This document shows, piece by piece, positions 1 to 16,000 of a stretch of DNA of 64,000 nucleotides. The stretch covers positions 1,584,501 through 1,648,500 of the forward strand of contig WPIO01000085.1 of assembly GCA_009760855.2 (NCBI GenBank). The letters run 5' to 3'. Below the pieces are notes generated by a model. It was not told the origin of the DNA and did no database searches. It saw only the letters and a list, made by a program, of their open reading frames with translations. The translations under genes were made by a program, and so were the position numbers. The stretch is from Cristatella mucedo. Lineage: Eukaryota; Bryozoa; Phylactolaemata; Cristatellidae. Each line of letters opens with the position of its first letter. Position 1 is the stretch's first letter.

Positions 1-690
1 GGGAGAGTATAAACCGAGAAAAGAACCGGACCTAGCACTGAGCCCTGAGGTACTCCATATTTTAGATGTACTTCACATGATCTTTGTCCATTCACGTCAA
101 TACTCTGGAGTCTCCCACTGAGATAGGACCTGAACCATTGCAGAGCAGTGCCAGTGATTCCCAGGCGAGATGAGAGGCGCTCTAGAAGAGCTTTGTGATC
201 GATAGTATCAAAAGCTGCCGAAAGATCGAGCAAAATAAGCAGAGACACTCTACCCATGTCTGCATTGCTAAGTAGGTCATTGTACACCCTAAGAAATGCT
301 GACTCTGTGGATTAGCTCTAAAGCCAGACTGGAACTTACTAGCAAGGTTTGATATATGAGGTTTCGATATATGAGGTTTCGATATATGAGTTCGGCTGGT
401 CCACCACGACCCGTTCCAGTGTCTTTGATAGGAATGGTAGAAGGGAGACTGGGCTTAAGTATTTGCATAAGTTCTCTTGGTCTAGTGTCGGTTTCTTGAG
501 AAGTGGCCTGACTGCAGATTTTTGAAAGGTTCTGGGACATGACCTGAGTGAGGCTAGTGGCATATTAACGATGTTAGTTATGCAAGGCAGCAGCAGATCA
601 ATGCAACGTAGGAGCAGGAAAGTGGGAATTAAGTCCAGAAGACTTGTTGCCTTCTTTGATTGAGATACGAACTTCAGGACTTCAGGTGCT
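1..690 (-). mobile_element. L2-A LINE fragment (reverse transcriptase region)
   Basis: Reverse-complement copy of the reverse transcriptase part of the L2-like element best seen at 15600-19205. The minus strand encodes the family motifs (KFQSGFRANHSTESA, then PQGSVLGPVLF) and the DNA matches 17290-18058 closely. It runs off the left end of the window. Unlike the 15600-19205 copy it has no insertion between the two segments, so it shows the ancestral order. It lies in the intron before the last exon of M4 gene A. Confidence 0.85.
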
Positions 691-784
691 GCTGCTTCTG
701 CCACGGCGGTGGCTGCGGCGGCGGCGGCGGCGGCGGCGGTTGTAGCTGAGACGCGACAGACGTTCAGCGTTTTACTTTTTGCAG

Positions 785-943
785 ACGTTCGCCTGGGCGA
801 ACAAGGGCTACTGGGCGACCAGCACGAGCTTCAGCAGCGGAGCGTGCGGAGTGCAGTACGCGGCGACCGACTTGTACGGTCCGGCGTTGGCCGCCTCCGT
901 GGCGCCTGCCTTCAGAGCAGTAGGACTGACGCCCGCGTGCTAA
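785..943 (+). CDS. M4 metallopeptidase gene A, last exon only
   Basis: This is the terminal exon of a third thermolysin-like (peptidase family M4) gene. A pyrimidine-rich acceptor ending TTTTTGCAG at 784 opens a phase-0 exon of 53 codons with stop TAA at 941-943. Its product has the M4 C-terminal signature: an FAWANKGYW start, then SSGACGVQYAA and a closing FRAVGL. It aligns residue for residue with the last exons of genes B and C (YANAVYW... and FANKLYW..., each with a GxCGV motif). The exons for the propeptide and the HExxH site are not in the window: bases 1-690 are filled by a minus-strand L2 fragment sitting in the preceding intron, and the window then ends. Whether the gene is complete cannot be judged. 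It lies in tandem, same strand, 3.1 kb upstream of gene B. Family call is firm; gene status is open. Confidence 0.8.
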   Translation, partial: TFAWANKGYWATSTSFSSGACGVQYAATDLYGPALAASVAPAFRAVGLTPAC

Positions 944-1233
944 AACAACCGGAACCGGAACAGTTCGACGGCGGAAACAGTCTGAAAATTACAGCATCCG
1001 CCGGCGACTTTTCTCCTTCTTTGGTATTGTCTTTTCCTGCTTCTTTTGCGATTGGTTTGGTGCTTGCGATTGGTGGTAGCGGAGAGAGGTAAATCCTCTT
1101 AGCGGTCGCTCGCCGACCGCTAAGAGGTCTCAGCGTCAGTCTGATCGTCACTCTGCGACCGCGACCGTGATTTCTACCCGCGGACATTCCTTGCAGCTAA
1201 AAATAATTGTGCGAAATCTTAATAATAATAACA

Positions 1234-1239
1234 ATAAAT
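1234..1239 (+). promoter_or_regulatory. Candidate poly(A) signal of M4 gene A
   Basis: AATAAA lies 291 bases after the gene A stop codon, in an AT-rich patch directly following GC-rich sequence. This is the first canonical hexamer downstream of the stop. Position and motif fit, but no transcript evidence is available. Confidence 0.4.
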
Positions 1240-1365
1240 TGTGAAATGAAACGTCGGCGTCGTTCTGGTCAAGCTCGAACTCGCTCAGCAGTGCGTTGAG
1301 CGCGGCGAGGCGGCGGCCTTGGACTGGAAAAGTGACGTCAGCAGTGCCGGTTTGCTAAAGGTGCT

Positions 1366-1496
1366 CGTCTCTACCAAGGCCACGGTGAATGTATTTGACA
1401 ACCGATGACCGAGGTCATGGGCTTGAGCCCCGTGGCACATGTGAAGCAGATAAGTCCTCTTAATGCGCCGTTCAAATGAACAAGGTAAATAAATAA

Positions 1497-1500
<4 letters not shown>
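1366..1500 (+). mobile_element. S2 SINE (tRNA-derived), plus strand
   Basis: Contains a box-B-like stretch GGGCTTGAGCCCC followed by the family linker GTGGCACATGTGAAGC and a diverged LINE-like tail, ending in an A/T-rich run with TAAATAAATAAAC. The 5' box A is decayed. Confidence 0.6.
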
Positions 1501-1530
<30 letters not shown>

Positions 1531-1547
1531 GCATAATAATAATAAAT

Positions 1548-1690
1548 AAACAATTCATTTGTCTAGTTCCCCAAGCCAACTTAATCTCCATTCAGGCGCT
1601 TCGCATGTGCATTGGGGCTTGAGTCCACGACCTTAGCCAGAACTTGGTCCGGGCAAGTACCTTAACCAATGGACCAAACCAGATAATATA
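1548..1690 (-). mobile_element. S2 SINE (tRNA-derived), minus strand
   Basis: Read on the minus strand it starts with a tRNA-like head (TGGTTTGGTCCATTGGTTAA as box A region), has a box-B-like GGACTCAAGCCCC, then the linker CACATGCGAAGCGCCTG and the L2-type tail (GAATGGAGATTAAG). Same layout as the copy at 24376-24517. Confidence 0.7.
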
Positions 1691-1715
1691 AATAAAAATA
1701 AAAATAAACAAGTAA

Positions 1716-2302
<587 letters not shown>

Positions 2303-2868
2303 CACTAGTTTCTGTCTGACCTGCACGCCCAGCTGACCTCTGATCTCTGACCTGTAAGTTTTAAGAAATTCGTCGCTGCTGCGACGGACCGATAGGTCCA
2401 AAGCTAGAGACGTTTGTCTACAGACATCGAATATTTTGAGCCGCGCATCACTTCTCACCAAGAAGACGGAGGATTCTCTGAGCAAAACCCAGAGGTGACC
2501 CTACGGAGACCCTCTTGTAATCCTTGCGTGACCCCGCAGTGACCCTACAGTCCGAGCTGCCTTGCTAGTTCCCGAACCATCCCACAATGCACGACGTTGG
2601 CAGAACGAGTCGCAAGGTAACTGCTCGCGTCGATCGACCGACCACAAGTGAAACAGCCGCCAGCAGCGTTTCACTTCCGGCGATCGCTGACCTTGAACTT
2701 TACTCTGCGCGAATCGCTGTCGCAGCTGCCGAGCTGCAGAGCGCCGGCACATCGCGAAGGGCAGCTACGCGCATCCGGCCGACCGACCAGCGGCCGGGCG
2801 TGCTCCCGTGCGCGAACTCCGACAGAGACTGGAGCTGAGCTGTAGCCGCGATCGCGGCGGCCTTGCCT

Positions 2869-2960
2869 TGACCCTGCCTTGACCTTACACTGGCCTTGTC
2901 ATGACCTTACCCTGATATTGCCCTGACCTTATCTTGACCTTGAATTGACCTTGACCAGCC
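2869..2960 (+). promoter_or_regulatory. Cluster of TGACCTT half-sites upstream of gene B
   Basis: Five copies of TGACCTT (reverse complement AAGGTCA) start at 2880, 2902, 2924, 2935 and 2946, within a degenerate CCTTGACC repeat. AAGGTCA is the extended half-site bound by monomeric nuclear receptors such as ERR and NR5A. The cluster lies 1.1 kb upstream of the gene B start. It could equally be a short simple repeat that happens to match. Confidence 0.3.
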
Positions 2961-4043
2961 TTTACCTGCGCTGGAGCAGCTGTCCTGCGCCGGGGCGATC
3001 GTCGCGGTTGCACCGCCGGGGCTCTCCGCGCCGCCGAGAGCTCCGCTTCGCCGCCCGCGCCGCGCCCCGCTGACGCATGCCCCCGGCGCGGCTGAGCCTG
3101 GGCGATCGCTCGAGCGGACGCATTGGAGCGGGACGGGACGAGGGATGAGCGCGACCTAATTCGACAGGCCATCCGTCGCGTGATTAGCCGAGTGAGATTG
3201 AGCGTGACTAAGCGCGCGCGCTCACTCGCTCGCTCGCACGTAGCGACTTCGCGGGTGCGACTCGTCGGTGGCACCGGACACACGCCTCGCCCGTCACGAA
3301 GTGTGCACTGCGCTCCAATCGCTCGTCGCCCGCGGAGGTCACGCTTGTCGTCAGGTGACTTTGCGAGGTAGCGTCGTCGTCGGCGACAGAAAAGGAGGCA
3401 GACGGTCAGGAAGCGCAGGACGAAGGTGAGACACCGCGACGCTGCCGCTGTCGCCGCTGCCGCCGCCGCCGCATGTCTTGGGCCCATTCGTGGCGGTCGT
3501 CTTGGGTTCGACGTCGCGTGGCTCTCCGTCTCCGAGCGACTCCGCTCTTGGTTAGGGTCACGTGCCGGCGGCAGCCGAAAACTTCTCGGCTGCCACGGGC
3601 ACGTGGCCGGGGTGCTTCGAGAGAGTTTTGAGGGTGGCGCCAGTTCCGAAGGAGGCACCAGGTCTCGCAAGATGTCGTTTCGCGCGTCCGCTCGTTCGCA
3701 GCAGCAGCTGCTGCTGCTGCTGCTGCACCGGCGCGTCCGACGCGATTTCGTGACATGTCGTGGCCATCTCGCCGCCCTCTAATCAAGCGGCGCCAAACTG
3801 GCATCTCACCGCCCTCTGATCAAGCGGCCATAACCAAACTGGCAGTCACGTGGCGGTCGCGTCCGCCATCGACGTGGCTCCGCCAGACGCAGCTCTGCCG
3901 CCGGATGCGTTCGGTCCGATGACGGCGACATCCGGCTCCATCCGGCGCCGGCGCCGCCGATTTCCCGCTGGCTCAGCAGCGGCTGGCTGGCTGGCTGGCG
4001 CTCGCTGATATCCAGTTTCTTGCAGTTTGAGTTCGAGGAGAAG

Positions 4044-8869
<4,826 letters not shown>

Positions 8870-10271
8870 GGACGCTTCCCGCCGCCGCCGCTGCTGCTGC
8901 GCTCGTCGCCGCCGCCTGTCGGGCTGACCTCAGCCTCGTGTCCCTTGACCCTTGCCCCTGACCTGTGGTCGGCTGACCTCGACCTCGCGTCGCCCCTTGC
9001 ACCCGCCCGCTGCCGCGCTGCGCATGCACGTCGGTAGCAGCCGTCGGCCGCACGCATCGCCCTCGCCGAGCACCTGATGATGATGCTGAGCACGCCCCCC
9101 GCCACCGCCGCCGCCGTCTCGCACCGCCGCCGCCGCCGCTGCGGTTGCTGCTGCTGCCGTACCGTCGGCGTTTAAATGCACGCTTCGCATGACACGACAC
9201 GTCTTCTCGTTCGCCCGATCGTGCGTGCAAGCTCGGCTTGCGGCGGCGGCGACGACAGTGGCCACGTTCCAACGCGACCACTTCCGTCCTTTCTTCTCCC
9301 ATCTTTTCCTCCGCTGCCAGGAGGCAGGCCGAGAAGCATCGCGATGGCGTATCCTCCGCAGTAGGAGAGCGGCCGAGAGCTACGACTTTATTACGACTTT
9401 ATATACGACTTTTTATACGACTTTATTCGGCCTCTCGTCCGGACTCTCGCTTTCGAGAGCTCGAGAGGACGCAGTAGCAGTCAGTGCGAAAACATCGGCA
9501 ACAAATAGGAAATTGGTCTACGTGGCGAGCGTGTTTATTGCCTAGATGACGGCGGCCGCGGTACAGACGCTGACCGCTAACGGTGGCAATCGCGCTCACT
9601 CGCTTGGGCGGCCCGAGTCTACTACGATTCCGCTGGTCGGTAATCGTGTGTGTCGGCCTGCAGTGCGGTCCTTTCCTGAGCCGAATTCGAGCTGAGGCGT
9701 ATAGCGGTAGCGGCAGCCATTTTAAGCGACGCTGGCGACGTAAGTCGCGAATTTCAGCCGCCGCTCAGCTCGGCGTCGCGGTTTTGACGGAGCGCGGTAA
9801 CGCGAGGAACGCTCTGATTCGCCAGAATTCGCCAATGCGCTGACCAATGTCCCCAATCGAGACCAGAATGCTGCTCTGCTAGTTGGTCCGCTACATTTAC
9901 TGAGGGCCTGAGAGACTAGTCAGTTCCATCCAGTCCTTGGCTTGGGACCCCGGTGCCCGAACGAGGCTCCCCTCCGCCAGCAGCTCGGCTCGGTCAAGGT
10001 CGGTACTGGCTCTTGGCTCCGCTCGAAACAGCGAGAACTGAAACATCTTCTTCCTCGGCGAGTCTGACCCTATACACGCGTGGTAACGAAAGCAAGTCAA
10101 AGTTAATAACAGCAAGAGCAGTTTCCACGATCAGTAATAGAATGAGTAGGGTCGCAGCATTGCACGTAATGGATGACTCAAGGTTGGTTCCGCTACTTTT
10201 AGTCATGCGAATGAAATCCACGTATAACGATCGGTGGCGATCACTCTGAAAAGATGCATCGTCCATGCATC
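8870..10271. other. 3' flank of gene B
   Basis: GC-rich at first, with four TACGACTTTAT-like units at 9383-9432. No canonical poly(A) hexamer for gene B and no convincing gene were found. Confidence 0.5.
9994..10266 (-). CDS. Small unrecognised ORF with one hydrophobic segment
   Basis: A 90-codon ATG-initiated frame on the minus strand with a single apolar stretch (NAATLLILLLIVETALAVI) about residues 36-54, followed by a charged C-terminus. No homology recognised and no supporting splice or promoter signals. Listed only because of the membrane-like segment. Confidence 0.15.
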   Translation of the reverse strand: MDDASFQSDRHRSLYVDFIRMTKSSGTNLESSITCNAATLLILLLIVETALAVINFDLLSLPRVYRVRLAEEEDVSVLAVSSGAKSQYRP

Positions 10272-10493
10272 ACGCTCTCTCTGTCTCTCTGTCTGTCTCT
10301 CTGTCTCTCTCTCTCTCTCTCTATCTCTCTGTCTCTGTCTCTCGCTGTCTCTCTATCTCTCTCTATCTCTCTGTCTCTGTCTCTCTGTCTGTCTCTCTGT
10401 CTCTCTATCTCAATGTCTCTGTCTCTCTATCTCTCTGTCTCTGTCTCTCCCTCTCTCTCTCTATCTCTCTCTGTCTCTCTCTGTCTCTCTCTG

Positions 10494-10568
<75 letters not shown>
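10272..10568 (+). repeat. (CT)n / (CTGT)n microsatellite
   Basis: About 300 bp of interrupted CT repeat with GTCTCT and ATCTCT variants, followed by four CTGCT units. Confidence 0.95.
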
Positions 10569-10570
<2 letters not shown>

Positions 10571-10970
10571 TCTGCTCTGCTCTGCTCTGCAGCGCCCAAC
10601 GGGAAAGCAGTGAGGGATATCGCGTTCAGCAGCCACAGCCTGGCTTGGAAGTGACGTCCGATGCGTCATCTCATTGGCTCTGAGCCACGAGGCGTCGAGG
10701 CACGAGGGAAAATGCGCTCTTCCCGCCACCATCCCCCCGTCCGACGATGCACACGATGGGTAGAGCGTCGGGTCTCAAGTCATCTAATACGCCTTTTCGA
10801 CCTTGCTCCAATCGGCTGCCTCGGACGAGGTCGACGTTTTTGGCCCTCCTTGGCACGTGACCGAAACGTTGCCACGAAATTCGCAACGAATTGGTCGGCG
10901 TAAGCAGAATCGATACGATGATCTCTCTCCTCTCTCTCTCTCTCCTCTCTCTCTCTCTCCTCTCTCTCTC

Positions 10971-11345
10971 CATCGCAGGGACGGACTTCCTGATCTTGTC
11001 TGTCTTCCGCACACAGAATCAAGAGAAGCGATCGGCTAGATCATCACAAGGATCATCAGGTAAGGAGCTAATCTGGGAGCGGTTGAGGAGATGGTTGATC
11101 GTTGACATCAGCACTTTTGGATTGTGGACCTGCGATTCAACAAATGTTTTTATAGAAGCTTGACTTGGCCTTGGCTAGGATCGATTGGTACGACCTACAG
11201 TAGTTTTCGCATTCCTGCCGACGGACAGTCAGTCCAGATCTTTTGTATGCTCTTTCAAGCTTGCGCTCAGGTGACCTGGCTAGCTTAATGTCTGTCGAAA
11301 ACCATTGACGAAGTTCTACAGAAGAGTTGACTCGGGTAAAGCACA
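10971..11345 (-). mobile_element. L2-A internal fragment
   Basis: Reverse complement of the inter-domain segment of L2-A, matching 16860-17190 on the plus strand (coding for KLARS...RKLE.AY and DLADRFS). Truncated on both sides; the low-coordinate edge abuts a (CT)n tract at 10922-10970. Confidence 0.8.
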
Positions 11346-11882
11346 AGTAAGATCTCGGCTTTCGGCAGCCCACAGTTGTAAAACACTGGTTGCCGGCTGT
11401 GTCCGCACATGAAAAGGCCCCTACTGCCTGCCTCCCTGCCCAGACAGCAGGGTATCACGTTAAATTTGATGCATCTTAGTAAAAGTAGGCACTCATCCGC
11501 TAGTATTATCAGAAATCGCTACAAAGCAGTCGACAGTCACTTAGCTTCGTCATAGACAGTCGCTCCGTCATAGACAGTCGCTTAGCTTCGCCAGCGAAGG
11601 GGCGCACGTGGGCTGTCCGAACAGCGCCACGTGCCACGTGACCAGGTGGGCACGACCTCATAAAAAATTCAAGGTTGACTCCGAGTATAAGAATATCGGA
11701 TGTAGGCGTACTCTGCGTGTAAGAATAGCACTTTTGCTGCGTCCCAGATCTTTTGCATTTGGGCAGCGCAGGAGCCACGCCGCCCTGCTCCCTACTGAGG
11801 GAAGTTGTTCCTGGGGCAAATTTGCTCAGACATTGCCGGTGCGAGCTAGACGTAGCTGGTTTGGTGGGTGAGATATTCCGCT

Positions 11883-12160
11883 GGTTCGGGCTCCTCCGTC
11901 TATTTGGGTCATTCCCCACTATAGACGTAAGTAGCCTAAGTGTAGAGACGCGTTTCCTCCGCAAGAGTGCTTGGTGTAGTGTGTGAGGTATATCTGCCGT
12001 AAGGTGGAAGCGGAGTCCTAGTTCTCCAGCCAGGGTCAGGGTCAGGGCTCCGGTTCGGGCTCCTCCGTCTCATTCGGGTCGTTCTTCACAATAGACTTAG
12101 GTAGCCTAAGTTCGGGGGGGGCGCGCATTCCCTCCGCAAGAGTGCGTGTGCTGTTGAGAG
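11883..12160 (+). repeat. Two diverged copies of a 169-bp unit
   Basis: GGTTCGGGCTCCTCCGTC, TAGGTAGCCTAAG-like and TCCGCAAGAGTGC motifs recur in the same order with a spacing of 169 bases. Confidence 0.7.
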
Positions 12161-12879
12161 CGAGCGAGGAGTGCGGAAATAAAACTGACGCGCAGCGACT
12201 CTGTGCGACGCTTGCGAATGGAGCTCAGTACAATCCCGGCGGCTTGTGTTTTCTCGCTTTTCGACTCGCCGCAGCCTTTACTCACGTGACTCACGCAGGT
12301 CGCGCAGGACTCACGACCTTCACGACCTTTAGTAGCGGTACAGCGGGTCAGCGCCAGAAACGCTCGTTTCGTGGCGGCCAGCTTGTTGCGCGTAGACGCG
12401 CACCGAACGGCATCGGGCAGTAGGCTACGCCGCTCGGTAAGCAGCAGGTTAAGCCTACTCCGCCGAGCCTTCGGCGTCACACAACCGCCCGACGTCTGCA
12501 TCCGCCTACCGCCTGCGACCGCCGGCCGTCTGCAGCTGCCAACCACCCTGCATCCGCCCACCGCCGCCGCCGAGTTCAGCGGTCGTTGAACTGCGACCGC
12601 GAAGCGGCAGAAGAACGGCGGCGATCGGAGCGGCGGCGGCGGCGACTCGAATGCCGTGGCGGCGCTGCCGCCAGCGAGGCTGCACGTGGCTGCACGTTAG
12701 CGATGGGAACACAGCAGGACTGCACACGCTGCAGACCATGGCGCCTCCGTTCGCCCCGAGCGGAGTCGTCATTTCTGGCACGAGGCTTCGCCTCCCGACC
12801 GACCGCGACGAGCTTATTACTTAGCTGGCAATAGATTTTTCACTTACTCAGATTGCTATGCGTTTTTTTTTACTTTTCA

Positions 12880-12885
12880 TTTATT
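12880..12885 (-). promoter_or_regulatory. Candidate poly(A) signal of M4 gene C
   Basis: AATAAA on the minus strand lies about 138 bases beyond the gene C stop codon, in a T-rich stretch (A-rich on the sense strand). It is the first canonical hexamer downstream. Confidence 0.45.
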
Positions 12886-13022
12886 TTGATTATTGTTTTT
12901 TAAATTTCGCGCTGCTCGCGAGCGGCGCTGAAAGTCTCGTGGTGTGCGAAACGTGGGTCGAGCTGAAGAGATCGCCGCCGTGAACGGGCCGACGCCGCTC
13001 GGAGTGTCGCTGCAGCCCGACG

Positions 13023-16000
13023 CTAGAGGGCGCTGCACTGCAGCCCGACCTGGGCGAATGCGGTCTTCACGGTGGCCACGCCCGACGCTCCCAGGAAGTA
13101 ATTGGCCGCGTTCTGCACGCCGCACACGCCGGAACTGAAGTTGGTCAGCTGCTGCCAATACAGCTTATTTGCAAAGGCAAATATCTGCAACGTCCGTGCG
13201 CTGGTGCGTCAGCTGATATCGACGATGCGCTTGCGAGAATCTCGCCCGAGACGAGCGGCACTGCACCTGCAGGCGCTGCGCACAGCTGAGCAGAGCACAG
13301 CTGGCAGACAGCCAGTGCGAGTACATGCAAGCATTCGCATGAGCTAGCGAGCCTGAACGTATCCTGGGTATCCGTAACGCTTCCGACCGGAAATGGAAGC
13401 GATTCGGACAGGACTTGAGCTGCGGAGGTGCGGGAATAAGAATTTTTAAGAGTATAGCCGCACAAGTTTTCAAAATGCAGCTTAATAAGTCACTCTCCAA
13501 GAAGCAGCTCGAGGCAATAGCAGGTAATAGCAGGTGGTTATCGAGTATTATGTAATTTTATATATAATAGAATAATAAGTATATTAATAATACAATTGAT
13601 AAAGCGCCCTCAGAGAACCCAATCTTTTTCTAGGCGCTTTACATTGAATGGTGAATAGGATCCTGCTTGATAAACAACATGAACAACATGGTTAGGGGGT
13701 GTCATGCACAGGGTCAGCATGCAAGGGTGGTTAGTGGCAGCATGCAACAGTGTCAGCACTCATAAGCACATAAAGGCTGCGTCATAGGGACCCACTAAAG
13801 GCTGTCATAAATAGGTTCGTCTTTTAATTTATTTTAAAATGGGATTAAGTCAGGAGATGTCGTGACGCAAGTCGGGAGTGAGCTCCAGGCTTTGGGAGCA
13901 CGCGAACTAAAGGCACGGTCTCTAAAGGATTTGAAGTTTGTACGAGGTATTGGTAAACTGTTGGATTCTGAAAAGCAGGTGGTACTATGCTCGGCCTGGT
14001 AGGAGTAGATCTGAGAGATAGGCTGGAGCCAAAGAATGAAGTGACCTAAAAGTGAGCGATAAAACCTTAAAGGCGATCTGTTGCTTGACTGGTAGACAGT
14101 GTAGGTCGGCAAGAAGTGATGTGATGTGGCAACTGCGACGCTCACGACAGACAAGCCTAGCTGCTGAGTTTTGCACCAGCTGTAAGCGCCTGATTGCACG
14201 TGCGGGTAGGGCACACAAACAGTGAGTTACAAAAGTCAAGACGGGACGTCACAAATGCATGGACCAACTTAGATGTGGTATCCCTGTCTAAACAAGCCCA
14301 AATTTTAGAAATGCTATCTAGCTGAAAGTAGGCAGACTTGATTGTGAAGCTGATGTGGTCGTCTAACGAAGGGTCCTCTTGGAGCATGACACCTAGATTT
14401 CGTGCTGATTCAACAGGAGATATGCTGGTAGAGCCGATTTTTAGAGTCAGCCTTTCCAATTTCTTAATCGCACTTGGTTTGCCCATAACTTGTAAGATAT
14501 CGTATACTATAGTAAAATAATAATAATAAAATTGTATAAGTTATAATATTTTTTATAATAATTATAGCTAGCCCATAGTTACTTATTCGAGCCACTTATT
14601 AATTTTTTCGTGACATGAGACTTAATAATAGCAGTCAGCCAGGCAGGCCGGCCGCTCGAGGTGACTCTCCGCGTTCAGTTGAATGACTGGTAGCTGTTTG
14701 AAGGACTTCGTAAGCTATATATATTTATATATAGTTCTTTGTATATACAGATAAATATATATATATATATATATATAGTTTGTACACCTACATATATAGC
14801 TGTTTGAAGGACAGCAAATGTAAAGCGCCTACAAAGAGATTAAGTTCTCTGAGGGCGCTTTATCAAGTACATTATTATTATTATTATTATTATTATAAGG
14901 ACTTCGAAAGCTTCTCTCGCCAGAAAATATTCACATCAAATCTTATCACAATGTTTTCGCGGTTACCAGGAGCAGAAGGACGACGTCGATGGTCGTAATT
15001 TTAATAGATATTTTACTATATCATTCTCGCCTCCTGAAATAGAGTGCTCTAACGTGCGTTCGTGTTCGTTAATAATAATAATAATAATAATATTGCACTT
15101 GATAAAGCGCCCTCAGAGAACTTAATCTCTTTCTAGGCGCTTTACATTTGCTGCAAAGTGATACGCAATAGAATAGTAAGTAAAATCATGCTTGAAAAAC
15201 AAACAAAATGAATAACATGGTTAGGGGTTACATGCACTGGGTCAGCATGCAAATGTGGTTAGTGGCAGCATGAACAGTGTCAGCACGCATAAGCACATCG
15301 AGGACGAATCACAAGGACCCACTAAATGCTGTCCTAAATAGGTATGTTTTTAAGTTTCTTTTAAATGTGGTCAGGTCAGGGGATGTTCTGACGCAGGTCG
15401 GGAGGGAGTTCCAGGCTGTGGGAGCATACGAGCTAAATGCACGGTCTCCAAAGGATTTAAGGTTTCGTTGAAGAATTGTTTCAAAAACCGAAGTTCTTGC
15501 AAAGATCGTATACGGAAACGATACAGCTAAGACCTGTTTAAAGTTATTCTGATTGTTATTTGACCGCAGCGCGTAAGAAGTTACGTGCCTATGGATATCT
15601 AAACGCTTGTCGCTTCGGGCTGCTGGGTCTCCATTGCCGGCGGCCGCCTTAGCTACGCCGGCGGCTAGTAACCTGCACGCTAGTTATGATCGTCAGCAGC
15701 TGCTATCGCTTCGTCATCGTAGATCAAATGCATTCCTAGATATTATTGTTGTTGCTAAGATTCAGGAACTTTGCATTAACAAAAGGAAAGCACCCCGTAG
15801 CCGCCGCAGTGGCCGGAACCGCCAGCTCAGACTCCGCTCGTTGGGCGGGAACTGCGAGCTGAGTACCCGCCCGTTTGGTATTCCTAGCATTGTCTCGAAC
15901 CGCTCAGCACGTTCCCGCACATGCGTCACTGTGAATCTCTCTAACTTAGTGGTCACCAGGCCAATTATAAAACCATGGGCCAGACTTAACGCTTGGCTTT

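Noticed and set aside
1-690. Reverse transcriptase as part of a host gene
   Set aside because: It is an L2-type retroelement fragment with matching copies throughout the window.
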